From Pseudescherichia sp032055545 (GTDB lineage: Bacteria; Pseudomonadota; Gammaproteobacteria; Enterobacterales; Enterobacteriaceae): DNA of 64,000 nt. The notes below the pieces were generated by a model, which had not been told where the DNA came from, did not search any database, and saw only the letters and a program-made list of their open reading frames with translations. Below are positions 8,801 through 17,308 of the stretch, one piece after another. Position 1 is the first letter of the stretch. Every line of letters starts with the position of its first letter. The DNA is taken from the NCBI GenBank assembly GCA_032055545.1, contig DAMBQR010000003.1, positions 1 to 64,000 of the forward strand, read 5' to 3'. Both the position numbers and the translations under genes were made by a program.

Positions 8801-11800
8801 GGTTTGTTATGGTGTGTGACGCCACTGCTGATGAGCTGGCTGAGTCGCCAGCCCGTGCGTAAGGTGTTTTCACCAAATCAGGAACAAAAACAACTCTTAC
8901 GCCAGACAAGCCGTGAAATCTGGGCATTTTTTGAAACCTTTGCCACAGAAAAAGAGAACTGGCTTCCACCTGATAATTACCAGGAAATACCGCAACCGAC
9001 GGTGGCCCATCGAACTTCCCCTACCAATATTGGCCTTTCCCTTATGGCTAACCTGACGGCCTGGGACTTTGGCTACCTGCCCGGCGGAGAAGTGCTCCGG
9101 CGCGTGTCGCTCACGCTCGATACGCTGGATAAAATGGAGCACTACCGGGGCCACCTCTATAACTGGTATGACACCCGTACGCTGGCCCCCCTCAGCCCAC
9201 GCTATGTCTCAAGCGTCGACAGCGGCAACATGGCGGGGCATTTGTTGACACTGCGTGCAGGGCTGTCCGCCATGCGGCATCAGCCTGTTTTAAACAACCT
9301 CCAGATACTGGCAGGACTGAACGATACGCTGGGTATTCTGGAAAAACAGTGGGATCAGAATCCACCTGACAGCCTGCAACTGCTGCGCAAATACTGTCTG
9401 AGCGCGGAGTCGCTCTCTCCGCAGGCGTTTTTCAGCGAGCTGAAAAACATGCGCACCCAGTGCAATCATCTGATAACTCAGTGTCATAAGGGGTCTCCCC
9501 TTCAGATCCGCTGGGCAGAGCATCTGGAGCATCAACTGGTTCAGCTTTGCCATGAGTGGTCGCTGCTGCTTGGCTGGTTACCTGCATCATGGAACGAACA
9601 GACGTTGCCGACGCTGAGTGAGCTTGCCCGTGCGACAGTTACCGGAGAAGGAACACCTCCGGCGTCCGCGACGGAACAGGCCCGGATGCGGCTCAATATT
9701 ATCACCGAGCTGGAACAACGGCTGGACGAGCATTCCCGGATGGATTTCGCCTTTCTGTACAGCGAAGCAACCAGTCTGCTCAGGGTCGGTTATAACTGTG
9801 ACACGAATACGCCTGACAAGAGCCACTACGATCTCCTGCCGTCTGAAATCCGCCTGACCAGTTTTCTCGCCATCGCGACCAATCAGCTGCCTCTTAAAAG
9901 CTGGTACGCGCTGGGTCGACTGTTTACCACGATTGATCATGAAACCGCCCTGATGTCATGGAGCGGGTCTATGTTTGAATACCTGATGCCGAATCTGGTG
10001 ATGCCCACCTGGCCCGGCAGCCTGCTCGATGAAATGAGTCAGTCGGCGGTTATGCGCCAGATCCACTGGGGGAAAGAACGCGGAGTACCGTGGGGTGTTT
10101 CAGAGTCTGGTTATCATGCTTTTGATGTTCAGCATAATTATCAGTATCAGGCATTTGGCGTGCCGGGTCTCGGTCTGCGCAGGGGGCTTGCCGATGACCT
10201 GGTTGTCGCCCCTTACGCCACACTGCTGGCGCTGATGGTCTCCCCACAGAGAGCCTGTGAGAACCTGTTCAGGCTGCAAAAAAATAGTGCACAGGGCGAA
10301 TACGGTTTTTATGAAGCGCTGGACTATACCCCTTCACGCCTCGCGACCGGTCAGCTCTATGTGGTGGTACAGTCATGGATGGCACATCACCAGGGCATGG
10401 CGTTTCAGGCGCTGGCTCATGTGCTGTTTGACGCCCCCATGACTGAGCGATTCATGTCCAGTACGGTGTTTCGCTCAGCGAGTCTGCTGTTACAGGAGCG
10501 CGTGCCGGATGCGGTCGATCTCTACAGCCCCCGCCGTCATTTTGAATCTCATGAAGGCAGGGTCAAACCCGTTCGCTATGAACCCCGAATTTTTAATGGG
10601 ATGGAGACACCGGCCCCGGATATTCAGCTGCTGTCCAACAGCCATTATCATCTGATGTTGACAGCAGGTGGTGGAGGTTACAGTCGCTGGAATGATATTG
10701 CGCTTACGCGCTGGCGCAGTGATACCACCCGCGATAACTGGGGAGCCTTCTGCTATATCCGCGATATACAGACGGGGAATGTGTGGAGCAATACCTGGCA
10801 ACCGACAGGCTACGCCAGCGGACACGACGAGGAAGTCATATTCACTGATGCGGGTGCTGAATTCAGACGCACCTTCGGGGGACTCAGTGTCAAAACTCAG
10901 GTTGTCATCTCCCCGGAGGATGATGTTGAGTTGCGACGGCTCACACTGGTTCATCGTGGTCGCCAGCCCCGCTCTCTGGAACTGACAACCTATGCCGAAG
11001 TGGTACTGGCACCTGACGCCAGCGATCTGGCACACCCGGCATTCAGCAATCTGTTTATTCAGACTGAGCTTGATCCTGAGCGTGACGCTATTCTTTGCCA
11101 CCGGCGGCCACGATCCCCGGATGAACCGAGTCCCTGCCTGTTTCACATGATGATGGTGCATGGTGATAAACGACATAACGTCTCGTTTGAAACGGACAGG
11201 GCAAAATTTCTTGGTCGTGGCAGAAACCCTGCGGATGCCCAGGCAATAGAGGCGGGAGGGGCGCTCAGCAACACGTCGGGGTCAGTGCTGGATCCGATAC
11301 TGGCAATACGCCACGCCATCATTCTGCAGCCGGGGCAGTCGATCACGATTGATATCATTTACGGTATCAGCGAGACCCGCCAGCAGAGCCTGGCGTTGCT
11401 GGAAAAGTATCGCGACTATCCTATCGCCGATCGCGTCTTTGAACTGGCCTGGTCTCACAGTCTGGTGGTATTACGCCAGATGAACGCCAGTGAAGATGAC
11501 GCCACGTTGTTCAATCGTCTCGCCAGCGCTGTGCTTTACCCTGTCCAGGCGCTGCGCGCCGAAAGCCAGGCGATCGGCCGCAACCGGCGTGGTCAGTCCG
11601 GTCTGTGGGGCTGGGCAATTTCGGGCGATCTGCCGATAGTGCTGCTTAGTATAACCAGTGAGGAAAGTATCACCTCAGTGACCACGCTGATCCAGGCACA
11701 CCGTTACTGGAGACAGAAAGGGCTGAATGTGGATTTGGTTATCCTGAACAACAGCCCCGGCGGCTACCAGCAAGGATTACAAAAGCAGATCATGGAGTTA

Positions 11801-14455
11801 ATTTATGCCGGATCTGAAGCCAGCCTGCTGGACAAAACGGGCGGGCTTTTTGTCCGTAATGGCGAGCATCTCTCCGCTGAGGATAAGTTGCTATTGATGA
11901 GCGTGGCCTGTCTTTATCTTGATGACCGCGCAGGGGGCATTAATGAGCAGCTTAACCAGCGTATTCATACCCTGAAATCGCCGGTAAGAGCATTCATTCC
12001 GCGTGCTGTACGGGAGCATAATCAACATACGGACTGGAGCCCCGATACCAGTCAGTTATGCCATTTTAATGGCTACGGTGGATTTTCGCAGGATGGTCGG
12101 GAATATCAGATTGTCCTGCGGGAAAATGCGCCGACACCGGCCCCCTGGTCAAACATACTGGCAAATTCCCGTTTTGGCAGTGTGATTTCAGAGGCGGGAC
12201 AGGCCTACACCTGGTATGAGAATGCACATGAATACCGGTTGACACCGTGGGAGAACGATCCGGTGAGCGATCGCAGCGGCGAGGCATTTTATCTGCGCGA
12301 TGAAGAGAGCGGTGAGTACTGGTCACCGACGGCTTTGCCTGTTCGCGGACACGGTGATTACCTGACCCGCCATGGTTTTGGTTACAGCATTTTTGCCCAT
12401 CGTGAGAGTGGCATAGACAGCGAGCTGACGGTCCTGGTTGCTGAAGCGGCACCGGTTAAACTGGCACTTCTGACGCTCAGAAATTCTTCGGGACGGACAC
12501 GTAAACTCTCCGTCACTGGCTATGTGGAGTGGACGCTCGGAGGATCCCGTACTCGCTCAGCCCCTCACATTGTGACACATGCGGCCAGAACGCCTGGCGG
12601 CTGCGGGGTGCTGGCGAACAACTTTTATGGGGATAATGGTGGCGAGCGTACTGCATTTTTTGCCGTCAGCGGTAATGACTGTTCGCTGACGGGGGACCGC
12701 CGGGAGTTTATTGGCCGTAATGGCTCCCTGCACGCCCCGTCTGCCATGAAACTGCGCAGGCTTTCAGGTAAGACGGGAGCCGGTCTGGATCCCTGCGGGG
12801 CGGTACAATCGACGGTTACATTAATTGACGGGGATCAGAGGACGTTTATTTTTATCCTCGGCGCAGAAGAGAATGAGGTTTGTGCTCAGGAGACGCTGGC
12901 CCGTTACATGAACGAGGATATGGTCCGCCAGGAGCTGAACCGGGTTCACAACCACTGGCACAATGTGCTCGATAAAATTGTGGTAAACACCCCCGACACG
13001 TCCGTAAATTTACTGGTCAATGGCTGGCTGTTGTATCAGACAATAGCCTGTCGCCTTATGGCCCGCAGTGGTTACTATCAGTCTGGCGGTGCATTTGGTT
13101 TTCGCGATCAGCTGCAGGATTCACTGGCACTGAGCCATGCTGATTCGAACCGGATGCGTGAACAGATAATACTCTGTGCCTCCCGGCAGTTTATCGAGGG
13201 GGATGTGCAGCACTGGTGGCACCCGCCACACGGCAACGGTGTGCGTACCCGCTGTTCCGATGACTACCTGTGGCTGCCGCTTGCCGTTTGCCACTATATT
13301 GAAACGACGGGAGATGTGGATGCACTGGAAATACGCATTCCTTATCTGGAGGGACGCCCGCTTCAGCCTGGTGAAGAGTCTGTCTATGACACGCCGGTCA
13401 TCAGCGGCACCGAAGAGACACTCTGGTTACACTGCATCAAAGCTATTCGCCATGGACTGCGGTTCGGGGAGCATGGTCTGCCGCTGATGGGGGCCGGTGA
13501 CTGGAATGACGGGATGAACCGGGTGGGTATCGAGGGCAAAGGTGAAAGCGTCTGGCTGGGCTTCTTCCTGTACGACATTTTGCAGCGCTTTGCAGCGCTG
13601 GCGGAGCGCAGGCAGGATGACGGTATCGCCTCGATGTGCCGTTCACAGGCTCTGCGCCTGCAAAGCAATCTCGAAGCTCACGCCTGGGATGGTGAATGGT
13701 ACCGGCGCGGCTATTTTGACGATGGTACTCCCCTGGGGTCAAAAGCCTCACAGGACTGCCGGATTGATGCGATTGCACAGAGCTGGTCTGTATTATCCGG
13801 GGCCGCAAGCCCGGAGCGGTGCGCAAAAGCCATGCAGGCGCTGGATAAGCACCTTGTGGATAACGAGGGGGGACTGATAAAACTGTTAACGCCTCCTTTC
13901 GATGGTCACGGTCCAAATCCGGGTTACATTCAGGGGTATCTGCCCGGTGTGCGGGAGAACGGAGGGCAGTATACACATGGTGCCATCTGGGCAGTAATGG
14001 CATTTGCCCGAATGGGGAATGCCGAACGCGCCTGGCAGCTCTGGTCAATGCTCAACCCGATAAATCATACCCTAGATGCGGACTCGGTCGGGATTTATAA
14101 AGCTGAGCCTTATGTCATGAGTGCTGATGTCTACAGCGTCGCTCCTCATACCGGACGTGCAGGATGGAGCTGGTATACCGGTTCTGCAGGCTGGGCCTGG
14201 CGTTTACTTACTGAGGAGTTACTGGGAATAAAACGCTACGGTGCTGACTTTACTGTTCATGCCCGGTTACCAGATACGTGGCCGTCTTTTTCTATGACCT
14301 ATCAATATGGCGAAAGCCATTATCAGATTAGTGTCTCACGCGGCGATGCAGAATATTGCGTTACGCTGGATGGCGTTCTCCTCCCTGATGACAGAGTACC
14401 GCTGCGGGATGATGGGCAAAACCATACGGTTGAGATCGTTCAGAACGGACACTGA
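5867..14455 (+). CDS. cyclic beta-1,2-glucan synthase-like protein (NdvB/Cgs type), 2862 aa
   Basis: A giant inner-membrane enzyme with the full NdvB domain order. After an N-terminal region come membrane helices (about residues 410-460), a GT84 glycosyltransferase with the DSDT metal/donor motif at 633-636 and a basic RSRWIRGDWQ motif near 777, more helices (about 828-865 and 951-991), a glucoamylase-like domain (MPNLVMPTWPGSLLDEMSQS near 1373), then two beta-sandwich/phosphorylase halves of GH94 type, with GDWNDGM at 2544-2550. In Rhizobium and Brucella this protein initiates, extends, trims and cyclises beta-1,2-glucan from UDP-glucose in the periplasm. The frame is intact. It is not part of the E. 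coli core set; enterobacterial homologues are sporadic. It stands alone, preceded by cold-shock genes and followed by an AriR-like gene on the other strand. Confidence 0.93.
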   Translation: MKKNPRAWFKRSHIPGHAAENVTFSANDPAGESNVRSELFSTAQMERYGQKLARTHKVSPDKHPYYLLKRLGENEAVITQHCYELNAGKKTIIMPAGEWLLDNYYLIEEQIRTVRQHLPKSFGKGLPSLMLPLNCPRIYHIASEAIAHGDGRWDTASLTSYLTAYQQVTPLTLGEVWALPGMLRLVLIENLRRISTEVIKAQQERNLADTWITRFFECAESAPADLIMTVADMARSRPPLTSAFVAELVRRLQGHGNALSLPLTWVDQCLREQGLTTDILIHSFNQQLAASQLSVSNSIAGLRLLSETDWADFAETISVVEQALRNDPAGIYPRMHFNTRDHYRHVVEILARDSGLSEPDVADRVLTLSEEKAPDTPEHHVGYYLAGEGRQALEIHLLADTSRLIRLRHSFNRITLLSWLGSLALLTTAATAAILHETAMQGADWLLIAVILPLIIALTQLMSDLLSDATTRFRIPSPLPGMDFSTGIPADSATMLVIPCMLTSHESFSQLLTSLEVCWLGNENENLRFALLTDFADSENEPSPESHALLRQAIADTQVLNRRYPSGRPRFYLLHRQPEWNPAEGRWMGYERKRGKLALLNSWLRHPGTQFVSVADMPAHLLPGHIKYVITLDSDTVLPRDTVHKLVATMAHPLNTPEYDPVRQRVVKGYGILQPGLAEEIPRNGQGHYAALRSSIPGNNPYSMMSSDIYQDLFGEGSFVGKGIYDVDIFMQATANICPENLVLSHDLLEGCYARSGLLSEVLLYEQYPNNYLSDVARRSRWIRGDWQLLNWLKPRVRRADGTRGKNPLTALSYWKLLDNLRRSLVAPSLLVLLFFTLLWTPNPVYWLGVLSLIWLLPAIICIAYDLLHKPLRRRLKPHLLLVGAGALKRLSGIGLNFAILPHEAGYSLKAIAVTLWRLGISRRHLSQWVSHSQDSHQARPTVARFYQAMWLNVAVGVALIILTGQFAPQLLGIALPIGLLWCVTPLLMSWLSRQPVRKVFSPNQEQKQLLRQTSREIWAFFETFATEKENWLPPDNYQEIPQPTVAHRTSPTNIGLSLMANLTAWDFGYLPGGEVLRRVSLTLDTLDKMEHYRGHLYNWYDTRTLAPLSPRYVSSVDSGNMAGHLLTLRAGLSAMRHQPVLNNLQILAGLNDTLGILEKQWDQNPPDSLQLLRKYCLSAESLSPQAFFSELKNMRTQCNHLITQCHKGSPLQIRWAEHLEHQLVQLCHEWSLLLGWLPASWNEQTLPTLSELARATVTGEGTPPASATEQARMRLNIITELEQRLDEHSRMDFAFLYSEATSLLRVGYNCDTNTPDKSHYDLLPSEIRLTSFLAIATNQLPLKSWYALGRLFTTIDHETALMSWSGSMFEYLMPNLVMPTWPGSLLDEMSQSAVMRQIHWGKERGVPWGVSESGYHAFDVQHNYQYQAFGVPGLGLRRGLADDLVVAPYATLLALMVSPQRACENLFRLQKNSAQGEYGFYEALDYTPSRLATGQLYVVVQSWMAHHQGMAFQALAHVLFDAPMTERFMSSTVFRSASLLLQERVPDAVDLYSPRRHFESHEGRVKPVRYEPRIFNGMETPAPDIQLLSNSHYHLMLTAGGGGYSRWNDIALTRWRSDTTRDNWGAFCYIRDIQTGNVWSNTWQPTGYASGHDEEVIFTDAGAEFRRTFGGLSVKTQVVISPEDDVELRRLTLVHRGRQPRSLELTTYAEVVLAPDASDLAHPAFSNLFIQTELDPERDAILCHRRPRSPDEPSPCLFHMMMVHGDKRHNVSFETDRAKFLGRGRNPADAQAIEAGGALSNTSGSVLDPILAIRHAIILQPGQSITIDIIYGISETRQQSLALLEKYRDYPIADRVFELAWSHSLVVLRQMNASEDDATLFNRLASAVLYPVQALRAESQAIGRNRRGQSGLWGWAISGDLPIVLLSITSEESITSVTTLIQAHRYWRQKGLNVDLVILNNSPGGYQQGLQKQIMELIYAGSEASLLDKTGGLFVRNGEHLSAEDKLLLMSVACLYLDDRAGGINEQLNQRIHTLKSPVRAFIPRAVREHNQHTDWSPDTSQLCHFNGYGGFSQDGREYQIVLRENAPTPAPWSNILANSRFGSVISEAGQAYTWYENAHEYRLTPWENDPVSDRSGEAFYLRDEESGEYWSPTALPVRGHGDYLTRHGFGYSIFAHRESGIDSELTVLVAEAAPVKLALLTLRNSSGRTRKLSVTGYVEWTLGGSRTRSAPHIVTHAARTPGGCGVLANNFYGDNGGERTAFFAVSGNDCSLTGDRREFIGRNGSLHAPSAMKLRRLSGKTGAGLDPCGAVQSTVTLIDGDQRTFIFILGAEENEVCAQETLARYMNEDMVRQELNRVHNHWHNVLDKIVVNTPDTSVNLLVNGWLLYQTIACRLMARSGYYQSGGAFGFRDQLQDSLALSHADSNRMREQIILCASRQFIEGDVQHWWHPPHGNGVRTRCSDDYLWLPLAVCHYIETTGDVDALEIRIPYLEGRPLQPGEESVYDTPVISGTEETLWLHCIKAIRHGLRFGEHGLPLMGAGDWNDGMNRVGIEGKGESVWLGFFLYDILQRFAALAERRQDDGIASMCRSQALRLQSNLEAHAWDGEWYRRGYFDDGTPLGSKASQDCRIDAIAQSWSVLSGAASPERCAKAMQALDKHLVDNEGGLIKLLTPPFDGHGPNPGYIQGYLPGVRENGGQYTHGAIWAVMAFARMGNAERAWQLWSMLNPINHTLDADSVGIYKAEPYVMSADVYSVAPHTGRAGWSWYTGSAGWAWRLLTEELLGIKRYGADFTVHARLPDTWPSFSMTYQYGESHYQISVSRGDAEYCVTLDGVLLPDDRVPLRDDGQNHTVEIVQNGH

Positions 14456-14468
14456 TTCGGGATGCGCA

Positions 14469-14705
14469 TTAACGTCTGCCGTTAATGCGCTGGTTATCGC
14501 GGAGAACATCAATTGCAGTCTGCATGGCGATTTTGTCATCCCGCCTTTTTTGCTTACCCTGCATGACCTGAAGGTATTCAAGCAAGGTTCGGGTATTAAT
14601 CGGCCGGCCCTGTTTACCTACAGTCAACACGGCCTCACCAAGGATAATTTTCACTGGTGGTAGCTGTGCCGGGTACCAGTCAAGGGTATCTTCTGATTTC
14701 ATCAT
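14469..14705 (-). CDS. AriR/YmgB-family small biofilm/acid-response protein
   Basis: The C-terminal part resembles E. coli AriR (YmgB) and YcgZ: ILGEAVLTVGKQGRPINTRT followed by LLEYLQ and a terminal helix with TAIDVLRDN. These small helical dimers modulate RcsCDB-linked capsule, biofilm and acid-resistance genes in E. coli. The start is placed at the MMKSEDT methionine pair (14705) because a GAGAAATTT stretch precedes it; the frame is open to 14768, where an ATG would add 21 residues. It converges with the glucan synthase-like gene, ending 13 bases after that gene's stop. A link to polysaccharide control is only suggested by position. Confidence 0.6.
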   Translation of the reverse strand: MMKSEDTLDWYPAQLPPVKIILGEAVLTVGKQGRPINTRTLLEYLQVMQGKQKRRDDKIAMQTAIDVLRDNQRINGRR

Positions 14706-14925
14706 AAATTTCTCACGGAAGGGCATTGTATCATAAATCAGGCAATTTAGGTGTTGCCTGCCCGGCATGTTCAGAAAGCAGTGAAAATGCGGTTCTGGTA
14801 TGCCCTGCCAGCAGGCTGTTACTCAAGACATCAGAATGCTGGTATGTCAGTGCTGATCAAACCCGTAACGTAACAATATCGGGAAATGACAACATTTTCT
14901 TTATACAGCAGTTGTAGAGGGCAAA

Positions 14926-15201
14926 ATGATGAAAAGTAAAAAATCTTTTTCTATTGAAGGGTATATTCTTTCGAACAGCTGTCACGGGCAGGCAGGTCAA
15001 CCTTTCTGTATTCACAGGGTTAGATTTAGTAATGGCAAATATGCGGTCGTTCGGGAAGCATCGGGGATATGTTTCAAACCTGGCGAAATTATTCAACGAA
15101 ACGATTGTCAATGGTTTTATAACTTTACCCAAATTCGCCTCTTCTCTTTTGAGTACCTTGAGGATGATGAGTCCAGGAGACAATTTATTGAATATGAATG
15201 A
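14926..15201 (+). CDS. hypothetical protein (91 aa)
   Basis: Begins MMKSKKSFSIEGYILSNSCH after a GAGGG motif at a good distance and ends in a charged tail (DDESRRQFIEYE). The middle (FSNGKYAVVREASGICFKPG) has the strand-turn pattern of a small beta-rich protein. I do not recognise it. Two other open frames overlap the same stretch (one in another plus frame, one on the minus strand); this one is preferred for its ribosome binding site and composition. Confidence 0.45.
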   Translation: MMKSKKSFSIEGYILSNSCHGQAGQPFCIHRVRFSNGKYAVVREASGICFKPGEIIQRNDCQWFYNFTQIRLFSFEYLEDDESRRQFIEYE

Positions 15202-15662
15202 TAAGCTCATGGTTTTTAGAGTGGCAGAAATTTTAGTATTTTGTAATTATTTCCTGGTTCACCATGCCTTTAACCATTAATTGATGGTTATTTTCTTGAA
15301 TTTATTCAGATTCAAACTGACCAGGCCGGTGCGTAGCGCCAAATCCGAATTCTCTCATTATCTTTCTTATGCATTACAACCTTCGTTAGTGCTAATTAAA
15401 TTTATGTAAAAACTCTTTACTCATAATTTACTCTGTCACGGGAAATGGCTTGCCTAATTTATTTTGGGCCTACTGTGTCTTATCGTTCAACTTCCTTACT
15501 TGGTTTTACATATTCTGGATTCTGGTCTTATAAAAATAGCCAGACCATTTCTGAGTCCCCGGGAAGGAATTGCGATAAAAATCTCGAACTCTGTTTTCCG
15601 GAGATGACCCTGCTTGCCCGAAGCCAGATGAACAATAAAACTTTGTTTCTTTCGGGGGGCTG
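15202..15662. other. 461-base gap without a clear gene
   Basis: AT-rich, with several short overlapping frames on both strands and none convincing. No hairpin-plus-T-run terminator stood out. Confidence 0.4.
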
Positions 15663-15974
15663 ATGGAGATTAGTATGGCCTGGTTCTGGAGCGATGCAAG
15701 AGTCAAAAAATGGTTTGATGTCAAAGGGATTGAAAACCTGACCAGTACAACCAGAGGGGTAATGGTTGCCGGGATCCATTTCATGTCCCTTGAATTGTGC
15801 GGGAGAGTCAGGGGGTTATGGTTTGTTCGAATGACACAGCAAGGAGTAAAGTGCACGGCACAACGCTATCTCGGCGTCATTCACGGCTTCTTTCAGCCTG
15901 GAGGCAATAGCCAGACAGCACGTAATCTGATGCTGGATATTTGCGCCATTATTCGTTCTGATAATGAATATTGA
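15663..15974 (+). CDS. possible hypothetical protein (103 aa)
   Basis: An ATG at 15663 follows a GGGGGG run that could act as a ribosome binding site, and an internal ATG (MAWFWSDARVKKW) is an alternative. The sequence contains a plausible amphipathic pattern and ends MLDICAIIRSDNEY. No family recognised. An antisense frame (15506-15856) overlaps it but is less protein-like. Confidence 0.35.
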   Translation: MEISMAWFWSDARVKKWFDVKGIENLTSTTRGVMVAGIHFMSLELCGRVRGLWFVRMTQQGVKCTAQRYLGVIHGFFQPGGNSQTARNLMLDICAIIRSDNEY

Positions 15975-16092
15975 CAGACTTTTTTCATCAGGTCATTCCT
16001 TCTGGTTAAAAAGGAAAAATAGCGAATGAAAGGCGGATGTTATTGTGTATGTCCGCTCCTCGCTCACAGCAGGCCTTCAGCTCAGTTAGCTC

Positions 16093-16116
16093 GTCCGCTT
16101 CGTGCCAATAGCGGAC
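16093..16116. repeat. GTCCGCT...AGCGGAC palindrome
   Basis: A 7-bp perfect stem (GTCCGCT / AGCGGAC) with a 10-base loop, one of several copies of the same motif scattered over the accessory parts of this window. A degenerate half copy (TATGTCCGCTCCTCGCTCAC) lies about 40 bases to its left. It sits downstream of arsH and could act as a transcript end. Confidence 0.7.
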
Positions 16117-16157
16117 GTTCTTAAGTTCATGCAGTATGGATTAATGAAGAACAGACG

Positions 16158-16856
16158 TTATATTTTTTCCTGATTGACGCGGGATGAAAGTTCCTGATGA
16201 CTTTCCTTTCTTTCGCTGTATCGATCTGCAAGGTAGCCGGTTTGTCCCTTGAGCAGCAGCGTGATTTTAAACAGCTCCTCTGCGACATCGACGATACGAT
16301 CATACCAGGCCGAGGGTTTCATCCGTCCGTTTTCATCAAATTCCTGCCAGACTTTTGCCACAGAAGACTGGTTAGGGATCGTAAACATCCGCATCCAGCG
16401 GCCCAGAATACGCATCTGGTTCACGGCATTGAAAAACTGTGAACCGCCGCAGACCTGCATCACTGCAAGTGTTTTGCCCTGGGAGGGACGTACAGCGCCT
16501 TCGCTCAAGGGTATCCAGTCGATCTGCGCCTTTATAACTGCGCTCATTGCTCCGTGCCGCTCCGGTGAGCTCCATACCATCCCGTCACACCATCTGACCA
16601 GACCGCGGAGTTCGGTGACTTTAGGGTGGGTGTCCGGCGCATCATCTGGCAGGGGTAAACCAGAGGGGTTAAAAAGTTTCACCTCCGCGCCCATCGCCGT
16701 CAGCAAACGACCCGCTTCCTCCGCGGCAAAGCGGCTGTAGGAGCGCGCTCTTACTGACCCATACAGAATCAGGATCCGTGGCGGCTCCTGCATGTGCAGA
16801 CGCTCAGCGATGTGTTGGTCAAAACATTCAGCGTTAAGGGCAGGAAATTGCTCCAT
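16158..16856 (-). CDS. arsH: ArsH organoarsenical oxidase / NADPH-dependent FMN reductase
   Basis: An NADPH-FMN flavodoxin-fold protein. The FMN-binding loop LYGSVRARSYSR and the later WSSPERHGAMSAVIKAQIDW motif are typical of ArsH, as is the tail with GYLADRYSERK. ArsH oxidises trivalent methyl- and aromatic arsenicals to less toxic pentavalent forms. The ATG at 16856 is chosen over the upstream one at 16898 because GGAGGAG lies six bases before it. It is transcribed divergently from arsRBC across a short shared control region carrying an ArsR-type operator. Confidence 0.95.
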   Translation of the reverse strand: MEQFPALNAECFDQHIAERLHMQEPPRILILYGSVRARSYSRFAAEEAGRLLTAMGAEVKLFNPSGLPLPDDAPDTHPKVTELRGLVRWCDGMVWSSPERHGAMSAVIKAQIDWIPLSEGAVRPSQGKTLAVMQVCGGSQFFNAVNQMRILGRWMRMFTIPNQSSVAKVWQEFDENGRMKPSAWYDRIVDVAEELFKITLLLKGQTGYLADRYSERKESHQELSSRVNQEKI

Positions 16857-16896
16857 TTTTTCTCCTCCGGAGAGATCTGGTGATTTCAAACTTAAC

Positions 16897-16916
16897 ACAT
16901 ATGATTTACCATATGT
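16897..16916. promoter_or_regulatory. ArsR-type operator in the arsH-arsR divergent region
   Basis: A perfect 7-bp inverted repeat, ACATATG-6 bases-CATATGT, lies between the divergent arsH and arsR starts. It resembles the ATATG-type operator of E. coli plasmid and chromosomal ars operons, so ArsR bound here could repress both transcripts until arsenite releases it. Recognition is by motif only. Confidence 0.7.
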
Positions 16917-16942
16917 TTATTCTAACGGGAACGGAGTGAAAA

Positions 16943-17263
16943 ATGCTACAGCCTGTTCAGCTTTTCAAAATTCTGTCAGATGAAACACGTCTCGCTATTG
17001 TCATGCTTCTCCGGGAGTCCGGCGAACTGTGCGTCTGCGATATCTGCGCGGCCACTGCTCAATCACAGCCAAAAATATCACGCCATATGGCAATTCTACG
17101 GGAGGCTGAGCTGGTTCTTGACCGTCGGGAAGGCAAATGGATCCACTATCGTCTGTCACCCCATATACCGGCGTGGGCAGCGGAGACAATGACGGCGTCC
17201 TGGCAGTGCCTTAGGGAGGATGTGCGTGAATGGCTGGAAAAATCAGCCTGCACCTCTTGCTGA
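16943..17263 (+). CDS. arsR: ArsR arsenite-responsive repressor
   Basis: A 106-aa winged-helix metalloregulator. The metal site ELCVCDIC (Cys30, Cys32, with Cys35) matches the alpha-3 helix sensor of E. coli ArsR; the recognition helix follows (SQPKISRHMAILREAELV). It represses the ars operon and dissociates on binding As(III) or Sb(III). It heads the arsR-arsB-arsC operon and should bind the palindrome at 16897-16916. Confidence 0.96.
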   Translation: MLQPVQLFKILSDETRLAIVMLLRESGELCVCDICAATAQSQPKISRHMAILREAELVLDRREGKWIHYRLSPHIPAWAAETMTASWQCLREDVREWLEKSACTSC

Positions 17264-17308
17264 AAAGCACTAACCACATGCGTATAAACATATATAACGG
17301 AGTCTGAA

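Noticed and set aside
13443..14048. 201-codon frame antisense to the glucan synthase-like gene
   Set aside because: Arg/Pro/His-rich shadow of the coding strand without protein-like patterns.
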